Shown here: one piece after another, positions 1 through 5,839 of the stretch
How positions within the stretch are numbered: the first letter of the stretch is position 1
How the letters are laid out: every line of letters starts with the position of its first letter
Made by a program: the position numbers and the translations under genes
Notes under the pieces: model-generated
Told to the model about the DNA's origin: nothing
The model's database searches: none
Seen by the model: only the letters and a program-made list of their open reading frames with translations
Origin: Acidobacteriaceae bacterium
GTDB lineage: Bacteria; Acidobacteriota; Terriglobia; Terriglobales; Acidobacteriaceae
Direction of reading: 5' to 3'
DNA length: 6,919 nucleotides
Assembly: GCA_003152795.1 (NCBI GenBank)
Contig: PMBA01000413.1
Span: 377-7,295 of the forward strand

Positions 1-927
1 GCCGACTGGCACGCGCTGACCACCGACTACGCGGAAACTTCGCGTCTGAAAGAAAATTCGGTCGAGGTGCTGCTGGATTGGCTGGCGGCGGGTCTCGATC
101 CGGCGAAGTGCGTGATGTTTATCCAGTCGCACGTTCCGGCTCATGCGGAATTGCACCTGCTGCTTTCGATGATCACTCCCCTGGGCTGGCTGGAACGCGT
201 CCCGACGTACAAAGAGCAGAAGGAAAATATCAAAGGAAAAGACCTGGACACGTATGGGTTTCTTGGTTATCCGGTGCTGCAATCGGCGGATATTTTGATC
301 TACAAGGCGGACTGCGTCCCCGTCGGCGAAGACCAGGTGGCACATGTGGAATTGACGCGCGAAATTGCGCGGCGGTTCAACGGCTTCTACGGCGGCAAGC
401 GCGAATATATTTTTCCCGAGCCGGCGGCCCTGCTCACCCCCGCGCCCCGCCTGCCGGGCACCGACGGCCGCAAGATGTCGAAATCTTACGGCAACGCGGT
501 GATGCTCACCGATCCCGAGCCGGTGGTGCGGCAAAAGCTGAAGACGATGGTCACCGATCCTGCGCGGGTGCGGCGCACCGATCCGGGCAATCCCGACATC
601 TGTCCGGTGGGCGACCTGCACAAAATATTCAGCGGCAAAGAGACGATGGCGAAAGTATACGAAGGCTGCCGGTCGGCTGGAATCGGCTGTATCGAGTGCA
701 AGGGCTGGGTTGCCGATGCCGTCGTCAAAATCCTCGAACCCATGCAGGAGCGCCGCAAAAAATACGAGGACAATCCGCGCCTCGCCTGGGATATTCTGGA
801 GGCTGGCTCGGCTCGCGCTCGCGATATCGCGGGCGCCACCATGGACGAAGTCCGCAAGGCGATGGGTTTGGACTATGGTCCAAACGATAGTTCGAAAGAT
901 GAGCCGGCGAAGGACTCCACGAAGTGA
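1..927 (+). CDS. trpS: Tryptophanyl-tRNA synthetase, 5'-truncated by window edge
   Basis: Class I aminoacyl-tRNA synthetase that activates tryptophan with ATP and loads it onto tRNA-Trp in the cytosol. The reading frame is open from base 1, so the fragment is the last 308 residues. The start and the HIGH-type ATP motif lie upstream; by family comparison roughly 40-50 residues are missing. Visible TrpRS signatures are ADWHALTTDY at the left edge, the FIQSHVPAHAEL segment, YPVLQSADILIYKAD followed by VPVGEDQ (tryptophan and tRNA acceptor pocket region), and the KMSKS loop as GRKMSKSYGN (KMSKS at fragment residues 158-162, bases 472-486). The C-terminal part has the GCRSAGIGCIECK stretch typical of one bacterial TrpRS branch and ends in a short charged tail. 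The stop TGA (925-927) overlaps the scpA start as GTGA, implying cotranscription and translational coupling. Identification is firm; only the 5' end is unseen. Confidence 0.97.
   Translation, partial: ADWHALTTDYAETSRLKENSVEVLLDWLAAGLDPAKCVMFIQSHVPAHAELHLLLSMITPLGWLERVPTYKEQKENIKGKDLDTYGFLGYPVLQSADILIYKADCVPVGEDQVAHVELTREIARRFNGFYGGKREYIFPEPAALLTPAPRLPGTDGRKMSKSYGNAVMLTDPEPVVRQKLKTMVTDPARVRRTDPGNPDICPVGDLHKIFSGKETMAKVYEGCRSAGIGCIECKGWVADAVVKILEPMQERRKKYEDNPRLAWDILEAGSARARDIAGATMDEVRKAMGLDYGPNDSSKDEPAKDSTK
909..914 (+). promoter_or_regulatory. Ribosome binding site of scpA
   Basis: GAAGGA lies inside the last codons of trpS, 9 bases before the GTG at 924. Together with the 4-base stop/start overlap it fixes GTG 924 as the scpA start, in preference to internal ATG codons. 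Confidence 0.7.
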
Positions 928-1802
928 CGGATTTGTCTCAACCCATACCAGAACAGGCGCCAGTCGGGGCGTCTAGCCACGGCGTGGCTCCGCCCGTATC
1001 CGCAGCCAAGTCCGCCAAAGACGATGGCGGCGATTTCCCCTTCGCCATCGAGCTCGGCGAAATCTACGAAGGCCCGCTCGACCTGCTGCTCGATCTCGTC
1101 CGCAAGCAGGACATCGACATCTACGACATTCCCATTGCCAGGATCACGGCGCAGTACCTCACGTATGTCGAGCGCATACGCGAACTCGACGTGAACATCG
1201 CCTCCGAGTTCATCTACATGGCCGCGGTGCTGATTCACATCAAGTCGAAGATGTTGCTGCCGCGCGATCCGCTCGCTCCCGCCGACGCGCTGGAAGATCC
1301 CCGCAGCGAACTCGTCAACCGCCTGCTGGAGCACGAAAAATTCAAATCTGCGGCACAAATGCTCCTCCAGAAGCAGCAGATCGAAGACGCGGTGCTGAGC
1401 AATCCAGCGATTCGGGAGTTCATGGACGCCGAGGGCACAGAGCCCGAACTCGCCGCCGATGTCATCGACCTGGTCAAGACCTTCCAGCAGATTCTGGACC
1501 GCGCGCGCACCCGGCCAATCCTGGAAGTGGACGAAGAGACTGTAACTGTCGGCCAGATGATCCAGTACCTGCATCGCCGGCTCGCCCTCGAAGACCGCCC
1601 GATTCGCCTGAAGCAGATGCTCCGCAATGTTCCGTCGCGTCCGGCGCTGGTGTGCATGTTTCTGGCCTTGCTCGAACTGGTCAGGTTGCAGGCAATCCAG
1701 GTGCGCCAGGACCACGTCTTCGGCGAAGTGCTGGTGCGCAAGCATTCCCACTTCGAGGAAGTGATGACGGAACAGGCTGCGGTGCGCGATGATTGGAAAT
1801 AA
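924..1802 (+). CDS. scpA: Segregation and condensation protein A (SMC kleisin)
   Basis: ScpA is the kleisin subunit of the bacterial SMC-ScpA-ScpB condensin. It bridges the SMC heads and recruits a ScpB dimer to compact and segregate the chromosome. The 292-residue product shows the family's N-terminal SMC-neck-binding helices (YEGPLDLLLDLVRKQDIDIYDIP, residues about 48-70), followed by ITAQYL and the helix containing EFIYMAAVLIHIKSKMLLP. It has a charged, less conserved middle that would contact ScpB, and a C-terminal winged helix (about 225-275, ending in VRKHSHFEEV) that would bind the SMC head cap. The start is GTG at 924, overlapping the trpS stop and preceded by GAAGGA. Residues 1-38 are an extra proline/alanine/serine-rich leader ahead of the conserved domain; its DNA contains a palindrome (see 967-995). 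scpB is the next gene, as usual, but unusually lies 101 bases away. Confidence 0.96.
   Translation: MTDLSQPIPEQAPVGASSHGVAPPVSAAKSAKDDGGDFPFAIELGEIYEGPLDLLLDLVRKQDIDIYDIPIARITAQYLTYVERIRELDVNIASEFIYMAAVLIHIKSKMLLPRDPLAPADALEDPRSELVNRLLEHEKFKSAAQMLLQKQQIEDAVLSNPAIREFMDAEGTEPELAADVIDLVKTFQQILDRARTRPILEVDEETVTVGQMIQYLHRRLALEDRPIRLKQMLRNVPSRPALVCMFLALLELVRLQAIQVRQDHVFGEVLVRKHSHFEEVMTEQAAVRDDWK
967..995. repeat. Inverted repeat within the scpA N-terminal leader
   Basis: A perfect 7-bp inverted repeat, AGCCACG (975-981) and CGTGGCT (983-989), is separated by one base. It is flanked by GGGCG (967-971) and CGCCC (991-995), which can extend the stem across a small asymmetric internal loop. It encodes part of the non-conserved leader (around SSHGVAPP) and does not disturb the frame. 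It may be a REP-like element tolerated in a disordered stretch, or chance in GC-rich DNA; one copy cannot decide. Confidence 0.4.
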
Positions 1803-1805
1803 GAA

Positions 1806-1898
1806 AGTTCTCAGTTCCCAGTTCTCAGTTCTCAGTAAACGCCTGCGGCCGATGGGCATTTCTGAAAACTGGGAACTGAGAACTGGGAACTGAGAACT
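1806..1898. repeat. Heptamer-built inverted repeat filling the scpA-scpB gap
   Basis: The left arm (1806-1836) contains four tandem heptamers: GTTCTCA, GTTCCCA, GTTCTCA, GTTCTCA. The right arm (1868-1898) contains the reverse-complement heptamers TGGGAAC, TGAGAAC, TGGGAAC, TGAGAAC. Pairing base by base, all 31 positions match except 1832/1872, which is T opposite G and so a G-U pair in RNA. The central loop (1837-1867) is also 31 bases. The element takes 93 of the 101 intergenic bases, leaving only 3 bases before it and 5 after it. The other two junctions of this gene block are a 4-base overlap and a 6-base gap, so this looks like an inserted or expanded repeat element. No T-tract follows the stem, so it is not a standard terminator. 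I infer a dispersed, heptamer-based repeat family; copy number cannot be seen from one window. Confidence 0.9.
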
Positions 1899-1903
1899 GA
1901 TTT

Positions 1904-2680
1904 ATGGCCCTTAGACCCCAACTCGAAGCCATCATTTATGCGGCGGAAACGCCCATTTCGCTCGACCAGATTCTTTCGCTGGTGAAGGAGTCTGTGCTGG
2001 CGGAAACGCCTGGGATCGAACCCGCGGAAATCAAGTCGCGCATCCGCGCCACGCTTGAAGAACTGATCGCGGAGTACGCGGGCGCGGACCATGGCATCGA
2101 AATCCGCCAGGTCGCCGGCGGGTACCGCATGTCCACCAAGCCCGAGCAGCACGACGTAGTGCGCGCCTTCGCCAAGAGCCTGAAACCGCCTTTCCGGCTG
2201 TCGCTTCCGGCGCTTGAAACGCTCGCCGTGGTCGCCTACCGGCAGCCAGTCACCGTGCCCGAGATCAGCGAAATCCGGGGCGTCGATTCCGGCGGCGTCA
2301 TCGCCACCCTGCTCGACCGCAAGCTGATCACGACCGCGGGCAGGAAAGCCGTGATCGGCCGCCCCATTCTCTACAAAACCAGCAAGGAATTTCTGCTGCG
2401 CTTCGGGCTCAGGGACGTCAACGAACTGCCCAGCATGGACGAATTTGAAAAACTGCTGGCCGAGTCGTTCCAGAGCGATGCGATCGCCGGCGATGGCTCG
2501 CCCGCCGAAGAGTCTTTAAGTCTGCCGTTAACTCCAGGCGAAGATTTTTCCGGGGAGGGTGAATCTTCCGAAGCAATTTCCCCGACCGGAAACACCGCCG
2601 AAATTGCCGATGGCGACGAGCCCGAACCCGCCAATCAAGAAGAGGAAACCGAAACGCCAGCCGCCACCAAACCGGAGTAG
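1904..2680 (+). CDS. scpB: Segregation and condensation protein B
   Basis: ScpB dimerises and binds the middle of ScpA, regulating SMC head engagement in the condensin complex. The 258-residue product begins MALRPQLEAIIYAAETPISL, the usual ScpB N-terminus, supporting ATG 1904. Two winged-helix domains are visible. The first covers about residues 5-85, ending near IRQVAGGYRMSTKPE. The second covers about 98-170 and carries the family signature ALETLAVVAYRQPVTVPEI, then RGVDSGGVIATLLDRKLI and GRPILYKTSKEFLLRFGL. From about residue 187 the protein becomes an acidic, Glu/Ser/Pro-rich tail of some 70 residues that is probably disordered and not needed for the fold. No strong Shine-Dalgarno is present: the only weak candidate, GAGAA (1892-1896), lies inside the right arm of the heptamer inverted repeat. 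The gene follows scpA and its last codons hold the ribosome binding site of rluB. Confidence 0.96.
   Translation: MALRPQLEAIIYAAETPISLDQILSLVKESVLAETPGIEPAEIKSRIRATLEELIAEYAGADHGIEIRQVAGGYRMSTKPEQHDVVRAFAKSLKPPFRLSLPALETLAVVAYRQPVTVPEISEIRGVDSGGVIATLLDRKLITTAGRKAVIGRPILYKTSKEFLLRFGLRDVNELPSMDEFEKLLAESFQSDAIAGDGSPAEESLSLPLTPGEDFSGEGESSEAISPTGNTAEIADGDEPEPANQEEETETPAATKPE
2674..2677 (+). promoter_or_regulatory. Ribosome binding site of rluB
   Basis: GGAG overlaps the last sense codons of scpB and sits 9 bases before ATG 2687, so rluB translation is probably coupled to the end of scpB. Confidence 0.6.
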
Positions 2681-2686
2681 CCATCC

Positions 2687-3742
2687 ATGCCGCCAGAACG
2701 TCTGCAAAAGATTATCGCTGCCGCCGGAATTGCATCCCGCCGCAAAGCCGAAGAGCTGATCACCTCGGGCCGCGTGGTGGTCAACGGCCAGGTGGTCACG
2801 CAACTCGGAACCAAAGCCGATCCCGAACAGGACCACATCCGCGTGGACGGCAAACTGCTGGAGGGGCCCGAACGCCACACCTACGTCGCGCTCAACAAGC
2901 CCAAGGGATATGTGACGACAGTCAGCGATGAGAAAAAGCGTCCAACCGTGATGGACCTGGTGCAGAAGGTAAAAGGCCGCGTCTATCCCGTGGGGCGGTT
3001 GGACTGGGCAAGCGAAGGCCTCCTGCTGATGACCAACGACGGCGAACTCGCCAATGCGCTGATGAAGGCTTCGTCCAATGTGCCGAAGGTTTACGTCGTC
3101 AAAGTCGCGGGCCAGCCGGACGAGGGCAAGCTCGACAAGCTGCGGCGCGGAATTTCGATCGCCGAAAAAGGCGGCCGCCGCGTGCGCACGGCTCCGGCAA
3201 AAATTCGTCTCATCCGGGAAGGCGATAACCCGTGGCTTGAAGTGACCATCATTGAAGGCCGCAACCGCCAGGTTCGAAAAATGTTTGAAGAAGTGGGGCA
3301 CCACGTGGAGAAAATCCGGCGCGTGCAGTACGGTCCGCTCGCGCTCGACGTGCCGCCGGGAGATTGGCGCAACCTCACCCTGCTGGAAGTTGCGAAGTTG
3401 AAAACCGCCGCGTCGGGACGGAAAGTTGCCGCGCCTCCAAGCCCCCAGATACCGCTACGCGCGCCGAAACCCACGACCATCAAACCGCCGCGCCTGCAGC
3501 ACTCGGCGAACCCATCGCGCTCATCGAAGTTCTCTAAAGCGCCGCGGGCGCCCAGGCCCCCGCACGAGAAGCCATCTTTCGTATCGCGCTCGTCCGTATC
3601 GCGCACGTCGAGGACGCCGCATTCGGAAAAAGTCTCCCCCGCACCGCGTTCAGCCAGACCTTCGCACCTGTCCAAGCCGTCGCGCTCATCACGGCCTGGA
3701 ACTTCCAGGCCGCCGCGCGCGCCGAAGCACAAGCGGGACTAG
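2687..3742 (+). CDS. rluB: RluB/RsuA-family rRNA pseudouridine synthase with long basic tail
   Basis: This enzyme isomerises a specific uridine of rRNA to pseudouridine during ribosome assembly; RluB proper acts on 23S rRNA helix 89/90 near the peptidyl transferase centre. An N-terminal S4 RNA-binding domain (about residues 1-60: ERLQKIIAAAGIASRRKAEE, then GRVVVNG) is followed by the catalytic domain. That domain shows the entry motif ALNKPKGYVTTV, the catalytic aspartate in VGRLDWASEGLLLMTNDGE (D106), and the motif EGRNRQVRKMF (190-200). Residues up to about 242 match the family. Residues 246-351 are a Pro/Ser/Arg/Lys-rich tail with recurring PSRSS and PRAP units, probably a disordered RNA-contacting extension. 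E. coli RluB also has a low-complexity C-terminal extension, but shorter. The exact target uridine cannot be read from sequence; RsuA, RluE or RluF specificity is possible. The gene lies 6 bases after scpB, and its stop shares CTAG with the convergent kinase gene. Confidence 0.9.
   Translation: MPPERLQKIIAAAGIASRRKAEELITSGRVVVNGQVVTQLGTKADPEQDHIRVDGKLLEGPERHTYVALNKPKGYVTTVSDEKKRPTVMDLVQKVKGRVYPVGRLDWASEGLLLMTNDGELANALMKASSNVPKVYVVKVAGQPDEGKLDKLRRGISIAEKGGRRVRTAPAKIRLIREGDNPWLEVTIIEGRNRQVRKMFEEVGHHVEKIRRVQYGPLALDVPPGDWRNLTLLEVAKLKTAASGRKVAAPPSPQIPLRAPKPTTIKPPRLQHSANPSRSSKFSKAPRAPRPPHEKPSFVSRSSVSRTSRTPHSEKVSPAPRSARPSHLSKPSRSSRPGTSRPPRAPKHKRD
3692..3712. repeat. Perfect palindrome in the rluB tail, near the convergent gene ends
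   Basis: Ten bases (3692-3701, starting CGGCCTGG) are perfectly mirrored by 3703-3712 (ending CCAGGCCG) around one central C. A realistic RNA hairpin has an 8-bp GC-rich stem and a 5-base loop. It sits inside the rluB tail codons, 27 bases upstream of the rluB stop codon, and 26 bases past the stop of the opposite-strand kinase. No T-run follows on either strand, so it is not a classical intrinsic terminator. It could still define or protect the 3' end of the kinase mRNA. Confidence 0.55.
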
Positions 3743-4770
3743 CGCTTGACTTCCGCAATCATCGGCAGGCGGGCCGCGCCGTAGAGGCCGGCATCGCTCC
3801 CCAACAGCGCGCGGGTGATGATGGTTTTGTGGCCGGGGCCAGCCTTCACAACCGCGGAAGCGCCCTGTGGGATGGCCGAAGCATCGGGCGGCGCAGTGGC
3901 GGCGTACACCAGAGAGCGCTGCCGCAACTCTTCGAAGATGGCGGGCGAAAAAGCTTCCCACGCGCTCGACACGCCTCCGCCAATCACGTAAATCGGCAGG
4001 TTCAGGGAATTCACCAGCGTCGAGAGCACAATGCCCAGACAACGGCCCACCTGCCGGAAAATGCGGCGCGCATCTTCGTCGCCTTGAATCGCGAGATTGT
4101 AAATCGACTTCGCGCTGAACTCCGGATCGGCATGGGCCGCGCGAGCCAGCGCCGTCCCGGCGTTGTTCGCGATCGCTTCCCGCGCCATCCGCACCACCGC
4201 CGTCGCCGACGCGTATTGTTCCAGGCATCCCCGATTGCCACACCCGCAAGGCTGCCCATCCGGTTCAACCGTGGTATGTCCGAACTCCCCAGCCATACCA
4301 TTCGCGCCGCGCCAGATCGCGCCGCCCATGACCAGTCCGCCGCCGACCCCGGTGCCCAGAGTCAGCATCGCCATATCGGAGTAATCCTTGGCCGCGCCCA
4401 GCCATTTTTCTCCGAGCGCCGCGACGTTGGCGTCGTTTTCCAGAATCACGATGGTCTTCAGCCGCCGCTCAATTTCGGCGCGAACCGGATACTCGGCCCA
4501 GCCCGGCAGATTGGGCGACTCGCGCAACAGGCCGGTTTGCATGTCGATGATGCCCGGAACGCCAATTCCGATTCCCAGCAGCGGGGCGGAATCTTTGTAT
4601 TTCTCCGACACCCGCTGGATGGCGTCGCACATTTCGTCGATGACGTGATCGCGTCCCAGCGAAACCTTGGTGCCGAGCGTAATTTTCTCGACCAGCGCGC
4701 CCTGCTCGTCCACGGCGGCGATGCGCAGGTTCGTGCCGCCGAGGTCCACTCCAATTGAAATTCTATTCAT
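3739..4770 (-). CDS. ROK-family sugar kinase, probable glucokinase
   Basis: A cytosolic kinase that probably phosphorylates glucose or a related hexose with ATP to feed glycolysis. The 343-residue product starts MNRISIGVDLGGTNLRIAAV; the DLGGTN phosphate-binding loop is at 9-14. The catalytic aspartate is D113 in ENDANVAALGE. The glycine-rich stretch LGTGVGGGLVMGG (138-150) follows. The ROK signature with sugar-contacting E162, H165 and E184 and a zinc site (H165, C175, C177, C182 in the CGCGNRGCLE motif) is complete, and a second nucleotide-binding segment is IYVIGGGVSSAWE (260-272). There is no N-terminal DNA-binding helix-turn-helix, so it is an enzyme and not a ROK repressor. Glucose is the best guess; N-acetylglucosamine, mannose or fructose cannot be excluded. 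It lies downstream of mutM on the same strand but appears to have its own promoter. Its stop overlaps the rluB stop by four bases. Confidence 0.9.
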   Translation of the reverse strand: MNRISIGVDLGGTNLRIAAVDEQGALVEKITLGTKVSLGRDHVIDEMCDAIQRVSEKYKDSAPLLGIGIGVPGIIDMQTGLLRESPNLPGWAEYPVRAEIERRLKTIVILENDANVAALGEKWLGAAKDYSDMAMLTLGTGVGGGLVMGGAIWRGANGMAGEFGHTTVEPDGQPCGCGNRGCLEQYASATAVVRMAREAIANNAGTALARAAHADPEFSAKSIYNLAIQGDEDARRIFRQVGRCLGIVLSTLVNSLNLPIYVIGGGVSSAWEAFSPAIFEELRQRSLVYAATAPPDASAIPQGASAVVKAGPGHKTIITRALLGSDAGLYGAARLPMIAEVKR

Positions 4771-4800
4771 AAGAGTTCTTCATGGAATTCATTCATGATG

Positions 4801-4818
4801 ACCGGCTCGGGAGCCGGT
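4801..4818. repeat. Hairpin in the leader of the ROK kinase gene
   Basis: ACCGGCTC (4801-4808) and GAGCCGGT (4811-4818) are perfect reverse complements separated by GG; a realistic fold is a 7-bp stem with a 4-base loop. It lies between the putative kinase promoter and its start codon, about 30 bases before the ATG. No T-run follows on the minus strand, so terminator function is unlikely. An operator or an mRNA leader structure fits better. Confidence 0.5.
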
Positions 4819-4843
4819 TTGAGGAGCATTCAAGCCCTGCCCT

Positions 4844-4872
4844 TTTGTACAGCGCGGGTGCCGATCCGTCAA
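4844..4872 (-). promoter_or_regulatory. Putative sigma70-type promoter of the ROK kinase
   Basis: Reading the minus strand, TTGACG (4867-4872, five of six consensus bases) is followed by a 17-base spacer and TACAAA (4844-4849, four of six). The DNA just upstream is AT-rich (about 4873-4900), standing out from the GC-rich surroundings and resembling an UP element; part of it is the 3' end of mutM. Transcription would begin near 4837 and give a leader of about 67 bases that includes the 4801-4818 hairpin. Confidence 0.5.
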
Positions 4873-4893
4873 TATTAAATCGTTGTATTAGGG

Positions 4894-5751
4894 CTATTTT
4901 TGACATTTTGGACAATAGTGGCTGCTGCGCCCCGCCAGCACAACCCGCCGGATCGCGGTCCCGCACACCAGGCACGGCTCGGCTTCGCGGCCATAAACCC
5001 GATGCTGGAGCTGGAAGAATCCCTCTTCTCCATCCGCATCCACGTAATCGGAAATCGAAGATCCGCCGAGCGCAATCGCCTCGCGCAGCACTTCCCGCAC
5101 CGCCCGATGCAGTTTGCGCAACTGCTCCCGCGTGATGGCTGCGGCCCGCCGCCGGGGACGGATGCCGGCCCGGAACAGCGCTTCGTCGGCATAAATGTTG
5201 CCCACGCCGCGCAGCAATTTCTGATTCAGAAGGGCGCTCTTGATCGGAGTCTTGCGCCCGCGAAACAACGCGACGAACCGCTCCTCGCTCACCTCCAGCG
5301 GTTCCACTCCTCCGGGATCGAAGCCGCCGCTATGAACGCTGAGCTTGCCGAACATCCGCGGATCGATAAACCGCAGTTCGCGCCCCGAGGCAAGCTTGGC
5401 AATCAGGTGCGTATGCTTTGCAATCTCCGCCGCGGGTTCGCAGACCACCATGCGCCCGGTCATGCCGAGGTGGACGATCCATTGCGCGGTCGGTAGAGAC
5501 GCGGCTGGCCGCGGCTGGCGGCGCGCGAGACGCCCGCCCTGGTTCGGCTGTGCCTCCAGATCGAACACAATGTGCTTGCCGGCACGGTGCACGCGCGCGA
5601 TGCGCTTGCCCTCAAGCGTCGCAGCGATGGCGCTAGCGGGTGATTTGAGCGGCTGCGGTCTGGAGCCGATCCATACCGATTCGACGGTGTCTCCCGCGAC
5701 ACGCGTCTCGAGGCCGCGCGCAATGGTTTCGACTTCGGGGAGTTCGGGCAT
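4894..5751 (-). CDS. mutM: Formamidopyrimidine-DNA glycosylase (Fpg/MutM)
   Basis: A base-excision repair enzyme that removes 8-oxoguanine and formamidopyrimidines and cuts the backbone by beta,delta-elimination. The open frame extends 83 codons further upstream, but the start must be ATG 5751, because Fpg uses the proline right after the initiator methionine as its nucleophile and the protein here begins MPELPEVETIARGLE. Visible features are P2 and E3, K59 (equivalent of E. coli K57), probable lesion-void-filling residues M97, R132 and F134, and the helix-two-turn-helix segment LLNQKLLRGVGNIYADEALFRAGIRP. The C-terminal zinc finger has C260, C263, C280 and C283, with R275 in the finger loop. 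At 285 residues it is about 16 longer than E. coli MutM, mostly through an insertion at about 66-89. No ribosome binding site is evident. It diverges from purA and precedes the kinase gene. Confidence 0.96.
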   Translation of the reverse strand: MPELPEVETIARGLETRVAGDTVESVWIGSRPQPLKSPASAIAATLEGKRIARVHRAGKHIVFDLEAQPNQGGRLARRQPRPAASLPTAQWIVHLGMTGRMVVCEPAAEIAKHTHLIAKLASGRELRFIDPRMFGKLSVHSGGFDPGGVEPLEVSEERFVALFRGRKTPIKSALLNQKLLRGVGNIYADEALFRAGIRPRRRAAAITREQLRKLHRAVREVLREAIALGGSSISDYVDADGEEGFFQLQHRVYGREAEPCLVCGTAIRRVVLAGRSSHYCPKCQK

Positions 5752-5757
5752 GCGGTC

Positions 5758-5763
5758 AGCATA
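5758..5763 (-). promoter_or_regulatory. Possible -10 box giving a leaderless mutM mRNA
   Basis: TATGCT on the minus strand matches TANNNT and four of six -10 consensus bases. It ends 6 bases before the mutM ATG, so initiation at the usual distance would fall on or next to the start codon. No purine-rich ribosome binding site lies upstream of the ATG, which fits a leaderless transcript. No good -35 is seen at the right spacing, so support is limited. Confidence 0.3.
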
Positions 5764-5839
5764 CAAGATCGGCGCGAAGAGATTCGCTGTTCCGTTCGCC
5801 GACAGCCAAGAGGCAGGAGTGAAAAGCGATTTTCCCGGT

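Noticed and set aside
78..890. 270-codon plus-strand frame inside trpS
   Set aside because: It overlaps trpS in another frame; the Gly/Arg/Ala-rich product has no recognisable domain, while the trpS frame carries KMSKS and other motifs.
873..1859. 328-codon open frame on the minus strand opposite scpA
   Set aside because: It is antisense to a clear scpA with full family motifs, is rich in His/Gln/Arg as expected of a GC-rich shadow frame, and its first codons are translated from the heptamer repeat.
1806..1898. CRISPR array or intrinsic terminator
   Set aside because: The units are contiguous heptamers with no spacers, arranged as an inverted repeat. The stem is followed directly by the scpB start without a T-run.
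2540..2568. 7-bp inverted repeat (GAAGATT / AATCTTC) in the scpB tail
   Set aside because: Short stem with a 14-base purine-rich loop in low-complexity coding DNA; no positional reason to call it functional.
2528..3304. 258-codon minus-strand frame opposite scpB and rluB
   Set aside because: It spans two genes on the other strand and has no family motif; a codon-bias artefact of GC-rich DNA.
3829..4758. 309-codon plus-strand frame opposite the ROK kinase
   Set aside because: The opposite frame has the full ROK motif set; this product is a low-information shadow without a ribosome binding site.
4801..4818. Intrinsic terminator for mutM
   Set aside because: The stem is short and is followed on the minus strand by CATCATGAAT, not a T-run; it lies downstream of a better-supported promoter.
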